A stretch of 64,000 nt of DNA from Runella limosa DSM 17973 (GTDB lineage: Bacteria; Bacteroidota; Bacteroidia; Cytophagales; Spirosomataceae), in the NCBI RefSeq assembly GCF_000482465.1, contig NZ_KI519420.1:698343-762342 (forward strand), read 5' to 3'. A model generated the notes under the pieces. That model saw nothing but the letters and a program-made list of their open reading frames with translations, had not been told where the DNA came from and did no database searches. This document shows, in pieces, positions 9,287 to 17,975 of the stretch (within the stretch, counting starts at the first letter, position 1; each line of letters opens with the position of its first letter). The position numbers were made by a program, and so were the translations under genes.

Positions 9287-9860
9287 ATGGATTTGCGATT
9301 TCTAGTCCTCTATAAAGCCGTTTGAGAGAAAGCGGACATTGCTGAATAGCGTACAAAATAGCCGTGGCATCGTCGCCGTCGTAGTCGCGGACAATCCAGG
9401 TGGCATCGGGTTGTTTGGTATAGACCGATACGTGTTTTCGGTCTTGATGCACCAATACGTACTCTTTGAAACTTGGAATGGTGCGGTAATACTCGTATTT
9501 GAGGGTTCGGTCGTACTCTTTGGTGGAATCGGACAGCACTTCTACGACAACTAGAGGGTTGGTAATTGTATCTTTTCGGTTTTGGTAAAATGATGGTTTT
9601 TCACAAATTACCACCGCATCGGGATACACAAACTTGTTGTACTGCTCAATTCGGATTTTAGTGTCGCTACCATTGACCAAATATAGCAAATCGTTTTCTT
9701 CTAAAAAAAAGGTAACTAGTGTGGTGATTTTTGTTGATAAATGGCCGCTTATGAAAGTTCGAGTTTTTATTTTCTTGATAATTCCGTCGTGGTATTCATG
9801 TTTGTAAACGGATTTTTCTTCGGACTTAAAATAATCTTCAATGGAGGTTTTTGTTAACAT
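9285..9860 (-). CDS. Uma2 family (DUF820) PD-(D/E)XK nuclease-like protein
   Basis: 191 residues from the ATG at 9860 (Met18 of the longest frame, which fits the family's usual start MLTKTSIEDYF). The core shows YPDAVVICE followed by NPLVVVEVLSDST and a conserved YRTIPSFKEYVLVHQD. This is the restriction-fold signature (Asp...Glu-x-Val) of Uma2/DUF820 proteins. These occur in many copies in cyanobacteria and Bacteroidota, and their function is unproven. Located convergent to argS and immediately beside a palindromic dispersed repeat. No partner gene suggests a toxin or defence system. Confidence 0.85.
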   Translation of the reverse strand: MLTKTSIEDYFKSEEKSVYKHEYHDGIIKKIKTRTFISGHLSTKITTLVTFFLEENDLLYLVNGSDTKIRIEQYNKFVYPDAVVICEKPSFYQNRKDTITNPLVVVEVLSDSTKEYDRTLKYEYYRTIPSFKEYVLVHQDRKHVSVYTKQPDATWIVRDYDGDDATAILYAIQQCPLSLKRLYRGLEIANP

Positions 9861-9919
9861 ATCCAGTTTTTTTAAAAGCTTTTCTCTAGTAAAATAACAG
9901 GTTGAACGCATTAAAAAAA

Positions 9920-10058
9920 GTAGCCTCAGCGAGGCTAAATCTTAGTAGAAAAAAAGGGCAAAGGCCATCCAAAAGCCCCATCGGGGTGACATCTTTCACC
10001 GAACGTCGGCCGCCCCGATGGGGCTTTGGGGTAGATTTGATTCATTTTTCTACTAAGA
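9920..10058. repeat. Palindromic dispersed repeat, copy A
   Basis: Outer segment of 34 bases (9920-9953, beginning GTAGCCTCAGCGAGGC) is identical to 43871-43904. Inside are AAAGCCCCATCGGGG near 9972 and its complement CCCCGATGGGGCTTT ending near 10026. A mirrored TTTTTCTACTAAGA at 10045-10058 pairs with TCTTAGTAGAAAAA. The element therefore folds into nested hairpins. Unlike copy B, the left half of the innermost hairpin is missing. It fills most of the gene gap 9861-10248; the rest of that gap has small hairpins at 10171-10185 (AACGTC/GACGTT) and 10196-10219 (AGTCCCGAA/TTCGGGACT). Confidence 0.85.
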
Positions 10059-10111
10059 GGTAGCTCCTCTAACCATTCGATATTTTATGTACGTTCGGCC
10101 TAGTAAAAATA

Positions 10112-10158
10112 AATAAAAAAAAACCCTGAAAAAGGTAGATTACTCTTTCAGGGTTTTT
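10112..10158 (-). terminator. Intrinsic terminator downstream of argD
   Basis: Arms AAACCCTGAAA (10121-10131) and TTTCAGGGTTT (10146-10156). Read on the minus strand, a long U-rich tract (complement of 10111-10123) follows the stem. It lies ~90 bases beyond the argD stop. Confidence 0.7.
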
Positions 10159-10248
10159 ATGGTGGGTAAAAACGTCGGAGACGTTATACCGTTGGAGTCC
10201 CGAATTGTATTTCGGGACTAACTTCGCTGTATTTTGGGACTAGCTGAA

Positions 10249-11382
10249 TTAAGCTAAAACGCGAACTTCTTTGCTCAACGCTTCTAAGAATAAATCAGCT
10301 TCTTCTTTTTTGAGCGCAAGCGACGGCAACAAACGAATGGTGTTTTTGCCTGCTACGCCCGTGAATAATTTATAGTCGAACAATAGCTTATTGCGGAGGT
10401 CTTCGATGGCGAAATCGTATTCGATTCCAATCATTAACCCACGTCCGCGAAGCTCTTTGTAACCTCCGATTTCCGCAATACCTTTCATCAAATAGTCGCC
10501 AATTTCGACGGCGTTGTCCATGAGGTTTTCGTCTTTCATGATGTCGAGCACGGCAATACCCGCCGCACAAGCCAAATGGTTTCCACCGAAAGTCGTACCC
10601 AACATGCCGTATTTAGCTTGGAATTTAGGTGAAATCAATACACCCGCGATTGGGAAGCCGTTGCCCATGCCTTTGGCGGTGGTGTATAGGTCGGCGTGAA
10701 GGTCGGTGTAGTGTTGGTTTGAGAAAAATTTCCCCGAACGTCCATAACCGCACTGTACGCTGTCCAAGATAAAGGTAGCGTTGCTCTCGTCGCATTTCTG
10801 ACGAATGGCCCGCAAAAACTCTTCCGATGCCACTTGAATGCCACCCACGCCTTGGATACCTTCTACAATGATGGCACATACGTCAGTCATGTCGTGTTGA
10901 CGCACGGCTTCAGCATCGTTGAACGGCAAAAACGTGACGTGTTTGTTGTAGTTGACAGGAGCAACAATCGACGGGTTGTCGGTCATCGCAACTGCCCCTG
11001 CCGTACGGCCGTGGAATGACTTGGTAAAGGCAACTATTTTGCTGCCGCCGTTGTAGAAAGAGGCCAATTTAATGGCGTTTTCGTTGGCTTCGGCACCCGA
11101 GTTACACAAAAAGAGCGTGTAATCTGGATAGCCAGCCAAATCGCCTAATTTTTGCGCCAATTCATCCTGTAACGGTATCCTGACAGAGTTGGAGTAGAAA
11201 TTAATTCGTCGCAACTGTTCCGTCATTTTTTCGACGTAATGGGGGTGACAATGACCCACCGAAATCACGGCGTGACCGCCGTAAAGGTCGAGGTACTTCT
11301 CGCCTTTGCTGTCCCAGAGCCAAGAGCCTTGCGCTTGGACGGGTTCGATGTCGTAAATCGGATAAACGTTAAACAGGTTCAT
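10249..11382 (-). CDS. argD: Acetyl/succinylornithine aminotransferase (class III)
   Basis: 377 residues. PLP enzyme converting N-acylglutamate semialdehyde to N-acylornithine in arginine synthesis. Seen: CNSGAEANE starting near residue 93 (phosphate binding), SFHGRTAGA, LDSVQCGYGRSG with the Asp that contacts the pyridine nitrogen (about 217), and the Schiff-base lysine in TTAKGMGNGFP (about Lys247). The start at 11382 (MNLFNVYP) was preferred over a start five codons upstream because it matches the family N-terminus. A consensus -7 element lies ~90 bases upstream. The window also holds argF' (25912-26859), but the two are 15 kb apart and not in one operon. Confidence 0.92.
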   Translation of the reverse strand: MNLFNVYPIYDIEPVQAQGSWLWDSKGEKYLDLYGGHAVISVGHCHPHYVEKMTEQLRRINFYSNSVRIPLQDELAQKLGDLAGYPDYTLFLCNSGAEANENAIKLASFYNGGSKIVAFTKSFHGRTAGAVAMTDNPSIVAPVNYNKHVTFLPFNDAEAVRQHDMTDVCAIIVEGIQGVGGIQVASEEFLRAIRQKCDESNATFILDSVQCGYGRSGKFFSNQHYTDLHADLYTTAKGMGNGFPIAGVLISPKFQAKYGMLGTTFGGNHLACAAGIAVLDIMKDENLMDNAVEIGDYLMKGIAEIGGYKELRGRGLMIGIEYDFAIEDLRNKLLFDYKLFTGVAGKNTIRLLPSLALKKEEADLFLEALSKEVRVLA

Positions 11383-11470
11383 GATACTTAGTGGCAAGCC
11401 ACCGTTAATTGTTATTAGTTAGTCGTACAACAAACACGTTATCAAACTAACTTGAAATAAAAAAACTCCG

Positions 11471-11478
11471 CAAAGATA
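11471..11478 (-). promoter_or_regulatory. Candidate -7 element upstream of argD
   Basis: Minus-strand TATCTTTG matches TAnnTTTG; start of transcription would be near 11464, giving a leader of about 80 bases. No good TTTG -33 element is seen at the right spacing, so this is a weaker call. Confidence 0.4.
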
Positions 11479-11584
11479 CCGAATCTGGGGGAGAATGTGG
11501 CGGAATGGGGGAGTTGATTTGTGTATTGTTCAAATAGAAACTAAGTAGTCAAACGGCTACCCGTCCAAGTTTTAATAGATTGAG

Positions 11585-12655
11585 TCAGCTATGTTTGGCG
11601 ATTATTTTCTTGATTTCTTCTTCGTTGGGTAGATTGATGAGGTATTTACTGACAAAAATCTGTTGAGGTAAGTTTCCAGTGGCATATCGTACAAGTGTGT
11701 CATTTTTGGTTGAACATAGAATGATACCAATGGGAGGATTATCTCCTTCAGTCATTTCTTCTTCTTTATAGTAGTTAAGGTAAACATTCATTTGTCCAGC
11801 GTCGGCGTGAGTAAACTCGCCAATTTTTAGATCGATGAGTACATGGCATTTTAGAATTCGGTGATAAAATACTAAGTCAATTTTATAATGTGTGTTATCG
11901 AATGTTATCCGTTTTTGACGAGCTTCAAAACAGAACCCTCGTCCAGCTTCAATAAGAAAGGTTTGCAGGTTATTTATAATGCTAGTTTCGAGCTTAACTT
12001 CAGAAAATTGAGTGAGTTCAGGGAGTTCTAAAAACTCAAGAATGTAGGGGTCTCGAACCAATTGGGCGGGCGAAGGAATGGTTGCGCCTCCATGCGCTTC
12101 TACTATTTCTTTCTTATCTAAACTGAGCCCTGTCCGTTCATATAAAAGACTATCCATAGCCCGCTGCAAATCTCGGACTGACCAATTGTTTTTCAAGCAT
12201 TCTACTTCATAAAAAGCCCTCTTTAGGGCAGAATCGGCTTTGAGTAGTTCGATAAAATGAGAAAAAGTAAGTTTTGAAAGTAATGTTTCTATATCAGGTG
12301 ATAGTGAACTGGGCTGAACGTCTTTTTTTGAAATAGTTATTCTAATTTTAAATTGTTCAGACACTGCCTGAACAATTTGAGGGTAAGTGAGGTAAAACTG
12401 TTTAAAGAGATGTAAGTTGGTAAAAGACATCCCAACTAGGCCTTTTTCTCTAAGGGATTTAGATACCGAACGGTAAAGTTTTTCTCCATAACTAGCACGG
12501 TCAGCTCCTTGTTGCTCGTATTCCACCAAGTAATAGCCTAAAAGCCAGTTGCGGAGGCTCAAAGTTGTATTCACTTGTCTAACAACCTGTTTTTGAAAGA
12601 AGTAGTGCGCTTCGGCAATTTTGTGGGTAAGAGATTCGAAATTTAAGTTACTCAT
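11585..12655 (-). CDS. YhcG/DUF1016-type PDDEXK nuclease-domain protein
   Basis: 356 residues. An N-terminal DUF1016 helical region (about 1-180; hallmark RNWLLGYYLVEYEQQGADRA) is followed by a C-terminal PDDEXK nuclease-like domain with FCFEARQKRI, YKIDLVFYHR and LIDLKIGEF. The Asp of YKIDLVFYH and DxK of LIDLK fit the catalytic pattern. Family members occur beside restriction or other defence genes in some genomes, but here the gene is alone, flanked by argD and a small lipoprotein. Role unknown; a DNA-repair or defence role is only inference. Confidence 0.88.
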   Translation of the reverse strand: MSNLNFESLTHKIAEAHYFFQKQVVRQVNTTLSLRNWLLGYYLVEYEQQGADRASYGEKLYRSVSKSLREKGLVGMSFTNLHLFKQFYLTYPQIVQAVSEQFKIRITISKKDVQPSSLSPDIETLLSKLTFSHFIELLKADSALKRAFYEVECLKNNWSVRDLQRAMDSLLYERTGLSLDKKEIVEAHGGATIPSPAQLVRDPYILEFLELPELTQFSEVKLETSIINNLQTFLIEAGRGFCFEARQKRITFDNTHYKIDLVFYHRILKCHVLIDLKIGEFTHADAGQMNVYLNYYKEEEMTEGDNPPIGIILCSTKNDTLVRYATGNLPQQIFVSKYLINLPNEEEIKKIIAKHS

Positions 12656-12712
12656 GTGTATTCAATTGTAGCGATTCATGGCTAGAGCATTGCCAAAAAT
12701 ATAAAATTTCAC

Positions 12713-13231
12713 TCACTCATACTTAACATCAAATCGACCCTCGGTAATTTTTACGGTTTCTTTGGAAACAACAAATTCAGCATCAAAAGCAAATCTGCCC
12801 GAGACGATTCGGTTCACGGTGTCCAATCGGGAGATGACGACTTGTCCAGGATTGGATGATTTTGTCTTAAAAATCTTAAAGTTGTTGTCGTAATAAATCC
12901 CGAAAGGTTTGTCATACAAATCTTCCAATAGATTAGTACCCACGACCCCTTTGGGTAGCGTTAGCTGAACGCGGTCTTTGGTGCTGGCATTGGTATGGAT
13001 AAACAAATAAAAAGTAGTAGCGCTCAATCGCTTAAACTCAACTTCGATGGCCTTGGCGGCAGGCCCTTGGTCATTCCGAATGCCGTTCGCAATCCATACT
13101 TTTCCGTCTATTTTGCAGCCGAAGGTATTTAGCCCTTCGGTGGTGGGAGCGGGCAAAGCGTCTTCTTTGGGTTGGCAGCTGTTGAGGATGAATAGCCCCA
13201 AGATTAGTAGTGTTAGTGAAAAATTCTTCAT
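12713..13231 (-). CDS. Small lipoprotein, DUF6252-like
   Basis: 172 residues with a lipoprotein signal: hydrophobic stretch then LNSC with Cys19. The mature part begins with a GCKIDGKVWIANG segment and continues as beta strands, matching the Bacteroidota outer-membrane lipoprotein families that start with G-K-x-W (tentatively DUF6252). A second protein with the same opening pattern is at 31233-31850. Substrate or partner unknown. Confidence 0.72.
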   Translation of the reverse strand: MKNFSLTLLILGLFILNSCQPKEDALPAPTTEGLNTFGCKIDGKVWIANGIRNDQGPAAKAIEVEFKRLSATTFYLFIHTNASTKDRVQLTLPKGVVGTNLLEDLYDKPFGIYYDNNFKIFKTKSSNPGQVVISRLDTVNRIVSGRFAFDAEFVVSKETVKITEGRFDVKYE

Positions 13232-13419
13232 AATAAAGGTGTGGGAAATAGTAGATATATGCCTTGAGTGTCATAAAAATCAACCCTAGGGTGGATTTTT
13301 TATCATTTGAAGTAAATAGTTTTGTGCGTCTTCTGATGTGAGTCTAATGTTATGATTACAGAGATAAAGCGTTTTTGATATTTATCTAACCTTGAAAGGG
13401 CGTAATTTCCTGAATAATA

Positions 13420-13773
13420 ATGAAAAAGAAGTTTTTTGTGTTCGCTATTTTAGTGGTGTTTATTGGCCTTTGCAATACCGGTATAGGCAGCTGGATTATG
13501 GGAATGCTTACTTATACAGACACTTTTATGGGAGATGCGAGGAAGTATAAATTTGTGAGTGGCAACAGTGGCTTTAAACACTCTTTATCTGGTGGATTTA
13601 AGTATAAAGACATAAAAATGTCATTTGAAGACTATAAAAAAACGCACCCAAACGATACTATTCTCTACAGGACATTTCATAAAAACCCCATTTTTTTTTG
13701 GAAATGGAGGGTGTATTTATTTGAGGAGATGTATCAATTACCGTACAAAGACCACCCTACGGCGAGGAATTAA
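13420..13773 (+). CDS. Small membrane/exported protein of unknown function
   Basis: 117 residues beginning MKKKFF and a hydrophobic segment to about residue 30 (signal peptide or anchor). The remainder is rich in Lys and aromatic residues (IFFWKWRVYLFEEMYQLPY near the end). No family recognised. It is followed after three bases by another small exported protein gene, so the two are probably an operon. Confidence 0.65.
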   Translation: MKKKFFVFAILVVFIGLCNTGIGSWIMGMLTYTDTFMGDARKYKFVSGNSGFKHSLSGGFKYKDIKMSFEDYKKTHPNDTILYRTFHKNPIFFWKWRVYLFEEMYQLPYKDHPTARN

Positions 13774-13776
13774 CCA

Positions 13777-14097
13777 ATGAAAAAACGCATCTTCATTTAT
13801 CTTTTTTGCTTTTTGTGCAGTAGCGCAAATGCCCAAGAAAAACTCTTTGGAGAAAGAGGGTATGAAGCAAAGTTTACTCCCACGGAAAAGGATAGTCTCG
13901 TCGTGTATGTAAAAGATGCTCAGGATAATAGGCCAATGCCGAGTGCGTTTATTTGGTTAAACAAACATAAAGCTGGAGAGGCTAAGGGAAGGTATGTTAC
14001 GGATTCGTTGGGAATGGTCAAAATCAGCTTGGCTGAAAGATTAAGGGTAATATCAATCAAAAATAATGAGATTTTTTATCCGAGAAAAAAGAAATAA
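13777..14097 (+). CDS. Small secreted protein with carboxypeptidase-regulatory-like fold
   Basis: 106 residues. Signal peptide to about residue 19 (SSANA-QE). The mature chain has VYVKDAQDNRPMPSAFIW and a later VTDSLGMVKISL, the pattern of a CarboxypepD_reg-like/CNA-B-like beta-sandwich seen at the front of many Bacteroidota outer-membrane proteins, here as a single stand-alone module. Its last codons form one arm of an 18-bp terminator stem. Function unknown; probably partners the preceding gene. Confidence 0.65.
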   Translation: MKKRIFIYLFCFLCSSANAQEKLFGERGYEAKFTPTEKDSLVVYVKDAQDNRPMPSAFIWLNKHKAGEAKGRYVTDSLGMVKISLAERLRVISIKNNEIFYPRKKK

Positions 14098-14122
14098 TAG
14101 CCCATTTTTCTCGGATAAAAAA
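14072..14122. terminator. Bidirectional terminator overlapping the 3' end of the upstream CDS
   Basis: An 18-bp perfect stem: TTTTTTATCCGAGAAAAA at 14072-14089 and its complement at 14105-14122. The left arm includes the last sense codons of the plus-strand gene ending at 14097. The right arm ends 6 bases from the stop of eboF, so one hairpin can serve both convergent genes. Confidence 0.8.
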
Positions 14123-14127
14123 CCAAC

Positions 14128-15501
14128 TTATGCTTTCTCAAACAAATGCTCCCAAATTACGTCATAGACATCCGTAGCTTGGAGTTCGGCTTGGGTGAGG
14201 GGAGTGTCTGTAATGCAAATGGGATAAAACTCGCGGGGTGCGCTGATGCCTCCGTGAGAACCTTTAATGAGCGTAGCATCCAGCGGAATAACGTCCATTA
14301 AATAACGGAAACCGAGCAACTTACGCGCTAATTTATACCCCGCTCTGAGTTTGATAAACGGATTTTTGGGGTCCATAAACATCTCGACGGGGTCGTAGCC
14401 TGGTTTGCGGTGAATGTCCACCAAATGCGCGTAATCGGGTGCTTTGGCGTCGTCGAACCAATAGTAGTACGTAAACCAGCTATCGGGCTTGGCTACGGCA
14501 ACCAAGTCGCCTGCCCGCTCGTGGTCGATGTGGTGCACTTTTTTACCTTCATCGTCCAGTACAAGTTCGATACCTTCGGTTTGTTCGAGGCGTTTTTTCA
14601 CCTGCGCTTTTACGGCGGGGTCATTGATATAAATGTGGGCAATTTGGTGGTCGGCAGCGGCAAAAGCTTTAGAAGCTCCCGCGTCCAAAAGCTCATACCA
14701 ACGCTCCGTACGTACCGAAATCAACCCTTCTTCCCGCAAAATACGATTGATATGAACGGGACGGTGAACGGGGTTAATGCCGTATTCAGAAAGTAAAATA
14801 ATGCGGGTGTTTTTGGATTCGTAGTATTTTACCAAATCGGCTACCACTTGGTCGATTTCGTTTAATTCTTTGCTGATTTTAGAGAAATCAGGGCCGAATT
14901 TTTGTAAACAATAATCCAAATGTGGTAAATAAATGAGCGTCAGCGTAGGGTTATTTTTACGGTCAACCCATACGGAAGCATCCGCAATCCACCTCGTCGA
15001 TTTGATATTGGCATTGGGTCCCCAAAAGCTAAAAAGGGGAAATTGTCCCAGCTCTTTTTGAAGCTCGTCGCGCAGCGAAGCAGGATAAGCGTAACAGTCG
15101 GGGGCTTTTACTCCGTCGGCGTGGTATTGGGGGCGGGGAGTGACCGAAAAATCGGCGGTGGAGTACATGTTGTACCACCAAAACATCTTTGAACACGTAA
15201 ACGACGAGTCCTGACGTTTGGCGGCATCCCAAATTTTATCGGCCTTCACGAGTTTATTGGATTGCTTCCAAAACTTCATTTCGGCGTCGTCGCGGTCGTA
15301 CCAGCCATTGGCCACAATCCCGTGTTCCGAAGGCCATTTACCAGTGACGTAACAACTCTGCGAAGTAGTGGTTACGGCAGGCAAAACGGGTTTAATGAGC
15401 GTGATGTGGCGGGATTTAACGTACTCGCTCAAAAAGGGAGTATGTTCCCCAATCAAATTGGCACTTAGGCCAACAATATCTATGACAACGGTTTTGTTCA
15501 T
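14128..15501 (-). CDS. eboF: EboF: alkaline-phosphatase-superfamily nucleotide pyrophosphatase/phosphodiesterase-like
   Basis: 457 residues. NPP-like fold: metal Asp in the opening VIDIVGLSA, nucleophile Thr region in PAVTTTSQSCY (about 41-51), YLPHLDY with Asp/His ligands and a C-terminal SHGG. Oddity: the place where the family normally has SDHG reads SEYG, so one metal site may be altered. Last gene of the ebo operon; its start overlaps the eboE stop by 4 bases (translational coupling). In Cytophagales this phosphodiesterase-like gene commonly follows eboA-E. The substrate is unknown; a phosphorylated or nucleotide-linked metabolite is inference. Confidence 0.85.
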   Translation of the reverse strand: MNKTVVIDIVGLSANLIGEHTPFLSEYVKSRHITLIKPVLPAVTTTSQSCYVTGKWPSEHGIVANGWYDRDDAEMKFWKQSNKLVKADKIWDAAKRQDSSFTCSKMFWWYNMYSTADFSVTPRPQYHADGVKAPDCYAYPASLRDELQKELGQFPLFSFWGPNANIKSTRWIADASVWVDRKNNPTLTLIYLPHLDYCLQKFGPDFSKISKELNEIDQVVADLVKYYESKNTRIILLSEYGINPVHRPVHINRILREEGLISVRTERWYELLDAGASKAFAAADHQIAHIYINDPAVKAQVKKRLEQTEGIELVLDDEGKKVHHIDHERAGDLVAVAKPDSWFTYYYWFDDAKAPDYAHLVDIHRKPGYDPVEMFMDPKNPFIKLRAGYKLARKLLGFRYLMDVIPLDATLIKGSHGGISAPREFYPICITDTPLTQAELQATDVYDVIWEHLFEKA

Positions 15502-16694
15502 TTTAATTGTTCATTCACCCATTGCATTTCGCGGACAATAGACTCGCCAATGGGTTTTTGCATATCGGTGGGCAACACGCCCCACGTATAAGTTTCTACT
15601 TCAAGGTGTTGGGTAAACGGCGTAGCCTTATGTACATTGAGCGTCTTCACAATTTCAGCCTGTGTCGATTCAAGCAAGCCGTATGAATTAATAAACAACG
15701 GTACGTGAAAGTGAATCCGCCATTCGTTGTGAGTATCCGAATCGCTTTGAATGGCTTCTGCCAAATCGGGGAATTTTTGGAAAGTACCTTCGTTGGTTTT
15801 GGCTACAACTTGGTGTAAATATACAGGTTCGTCAAAAGCGCGAATGGCCGCCAGTTTTTCGGCGCGTTCGGTCGCTAAATTCATCTTAACTGCCGAACTG
15901 ATTTGGATTTTTCCTACGCGAATTCCCAGCTCATTGAGTTGATTGATAATGGCTTGAGGCTCTTCGTAGCTCACCGCAAAATGGCACACATCGTAGCAGA
16001 GTTGGACGTGAGTAAGGAGTGTTTCTTGGCCTTCTTCGGGCGTCATGCCGTATTTTTCTACCAAGAAAGCGGTACCTTTTGGTAAAAAATAATCGCTGTA
16101 CCACTCGATAAACTCCTGTCCATTTTCTAAAATTCCGTCGGGTTCGGGCTCGATGTCAAGGTGCATGAGTTTGCCCGTTGTGCGACGTAACTCTATCAAG
16201 GTTTCAACTACCTGTAAGATATTTTCAGTGGCCGTTTTGATGGTTTGTTGTTTGTCTTCATCCGTTTCCCACCAGTAGCGATACGACAGCGGTGAGGTCG
16301 AAATCCCACCTTCCATTCCGTCGGGAAGCAGTTGAACCAAAATATGGAACAAACGCTGCGTGTAGGCGGTGCGGTCGTCGGTGGTCCAGTCGGGGGTATG
16401 AACGTCGTCTTTGACGCGCGTGGCATGAAAACCTCCGTAGGGGAAACCGTTCATGGTAAAAACGTAGATACCGTTGGCGGTCAACCATTCTTTAAACTCC
16501 GCCAACTTTTCAGGCTCCGATAGTTCAATAGAAGCATCATTGGCGAGCCGAAGCCCTAAGGCAAAAGGCTCGTTGGGCGAGAGTTTTGATTTTATGTAAG
16601 GAAGGTTGTCCTGCAAGGTTTGAAAATGATTCTCCCATTGTTCGCCAGGGTGAATATTGCTACAATAAGTGAGGTGTCCGTAGGGAGTTTTCAT
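15498..16694 (-). CDS. eboE: EboE: TIM-barrel metabolite traffic protein
   Basis: 398 residues from the ATG at 16694 (MKTPYGHLTYCSNIHPGE), the family's standard start; the frame is open further upstream but that stretch contains a hairpin. It has a xylose-isomerase-like TIM barrel with HLDIEPEPDG, CYDVCHFAVSYE and VHLDxE-type metal-binding strands. In Nostoc punctiforme, ebo genes are needed to move the scytonemin monomer to the periplasm; the biochemical step of EboE is not known. Sits between eboD and eboF. Confidence 0.9.
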   Translation of the reverse strand: MKTPYGHLTYCSNIHPGEQWENHFQTLQDNLPYIKSKLSPNEPFALGLRLANDASIELSEPEKLAEFKEWLTANGIYVFTMNGFPYGGFHATRVKDDVHTPDWTTDDRTAYTQRLFHILVQLLPDGMEGGISTSPLSYRYWWETDEDKQQTIKTATENILQVVETLIELRRTTGKLMHLDIEPEPDGILENGQEFIEWYSDYFLPKGTAFLVEKYGMTPEEGQETLLTHVQLCYDVCHFAVSYEEPQAIINQLNELGIRVGKIQISSAVKMNLATERAEKLAAIRAFDEPVYLHQVVAKTNEGTFQKFPDLAEAIQSDSDTHNEWRIHFHVPLFINSYGLLESTQAEIVKTLNVHKATPFTQHLEVETYTWGVLPTDMQKPIGESIVREMQWVNEQLK

Positions 16695-16730
16695 TAGAAT
16701 AAAATTTATTACCACTATTAAAGAGGCGTT

Positions 16731-16773
16731 AATGCCTAAAAAATACCCGAAGAGTCGAGGCTTTTTAGGCATT
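16731..16773 (-). promoter_or_regulatory. Intercistronic hairpin between eboD and eboE
   Basis: AATGCCTAAAAA (16731-16742) and its perfect complement TTTTTAGGCATT (16762-16773) enclose a 19-base loop. The gap is 99 bases while all other ebo junctions are 15 bases or less, or overlap. It could be an RNA processing or stability element or a partial terminator that sets the eboEF level. Confidence 0.6.
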
Positions 16774-16793
16774 AAAAAATGCAAGTCATGAAG

Positions 16794-17960
16794 TTAGCCT
16801 ACTTCCAGATTGGCATAATTTCCTTCTAAATAATCTACGGATTCGGCAATGAGGTCAGCGTCCATTTCGTGGACTTCCACGCCCTTTCCAATGCGATCGA
16901 GGAGCATGATAGTAAGGCGGCCACCCAAGTGCTCTCTAAATTCTTGAAGCCCGTTGCGAAGGTTTATTTTATCGTTTTCGGCGAGTTTGGGATGGTAAAG
17001 TTCAAAGCCTAATTTTTGGATAACGGTCAAAATTCGTTGGAGCTCGGCATCGCTGAGTTTACCTACTTTTGTCGAATACACGCAGTCGAGGGCAATGCCA
17101 ATGGCAACTGCTTCGCCGTGGCGCACTTGAAAATCGGTGAGGTATTCGAGTTTGTGAGCCGCCCAGTGCCCAAAATCCAACGGTCGTGAAGAACCAAATT
17201 CGAAGGGGTCGCCGCTGCGGATGTGTTCAACGTGCATTTCAGCACAGCGGTGAATCAAGTAGGCCATGACCTCTTCGTTGCGTTGGGCAAGGGCTTCCGC
17301 GTTGGCTTCAATCCATTCAAAAAAAGCTTGGTCTTTGATAAGCGCTACTTTGATGGCCTCGGCAATGCCTCCGCGCCAATCACGGTCGTCGAGGGTTTGA
17401 AGGAAGGTAAGGTCATTGAAAACCGCCACGGGCGGAGCAAATGTGCCCAAAAAGTTTTTCTTTCCTCGGTAGTTAATGCCATTTTTTACGCCTACACCTG
17501 AATCGTTTTGTGAAAGAACCGTCGTTGGAATGCGAATGTGCTTCACGCCTCGATGCGATACGGCAGCCGCATAACCTACCAAGTCAAGAATAGCGCCTCC
17601 GCCAATGCCGATGACAAATGAGTGGCGGTCAATGCCGTAATTATCAATGGCTTCAACAATGTCGTCAAATAACGTAGTATCATTTTTAGCCGCTTCTCCA
17701 CCTGGCAAAACGAGCAACTGAGGCACGAGTTTAACGAGGGGCTCAAGCGCAGCAAAATAAGCCACCATCTCGTTTTGGAGCGTTGGATGGTGCGCAAGAA
17801 AACCACCGTCGATGGCTAGTAAGACTTTGCGCTGAAAACCAGCCTGTCCAAACGATTCAAAGAAAGAACGTAGGGTGGCATTGGCGGGGTCGAAAAGCCG
17901 TTTGGTGAAAAAAATGGAATAGGTATATGGAACCTGAAAAGTTTGTTGTAAGGTATTCAT
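16794..17960 (-). CDS. eboD: EboD: 3-dehydroquinate synthase-like sugar-phosphate cyclase
   Basis: 388 residues. NAD-binding GIGGGAILDLVGYAAA (about 118-133), a PTTVLSQNDSGVGVKNGIN segment, and the metal ligands expected in this superfamily: Glu201 (GGIAEAIK), His265 (DFGHWAAHKLE) and His281 (RHGEAVAIG). This supports an active cyclase or related dehydrogenase, but EboD forms its own clade and true dehydroquinate synthase activity is not assumed. 15 bases separate it from eboC. Confidence 0.92.
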   Translation of the reverse strand: MNTLQQTFQVPYTYSIFFTKRLFDPANATLRSFFESFGQAGFQRKVLLAIDGGFLAHHPTLQNEMVAYFAALEPLVKLVPQLLVLPGGEAAKNDTTLFDDIVEAIDNYGIDRHSFVIGIGGGAILDLVGYAAAVSHRGVKHIRIPTTVLSQNDSGVGVKNGINYRGKKNFLGTFAPPVAVFNDLTFLQTLDDRDWRGGIAEAIKVALIKDQAFFEWIEANAEALAQRNEEVMAYLIHRCAEMHVEHIRSGDPFEFGSSRPLDFGHWAAHKLEYLTDFQVRHGEAVAIGIALDCVYSTKVGKLSDAELQRILTVIQKLGFELYHPKLAENDKINLRNGLQEFREHLGGRLTIMLLDRIGKGVEVHEMDADLIAESVDYLEGNYANLEVG

Positions 17961-17975
17961 AAGTGTAAAAACTCG

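Noticed and set aside
4765-12655. Restriction-modification or defence island (methyltransferase, Uma2, YhcG)
   Set aside because: The three nuclease/methylase-like genes are separated by housekeeping genes and are not co-transcribed; no helicase or specificity subunit.
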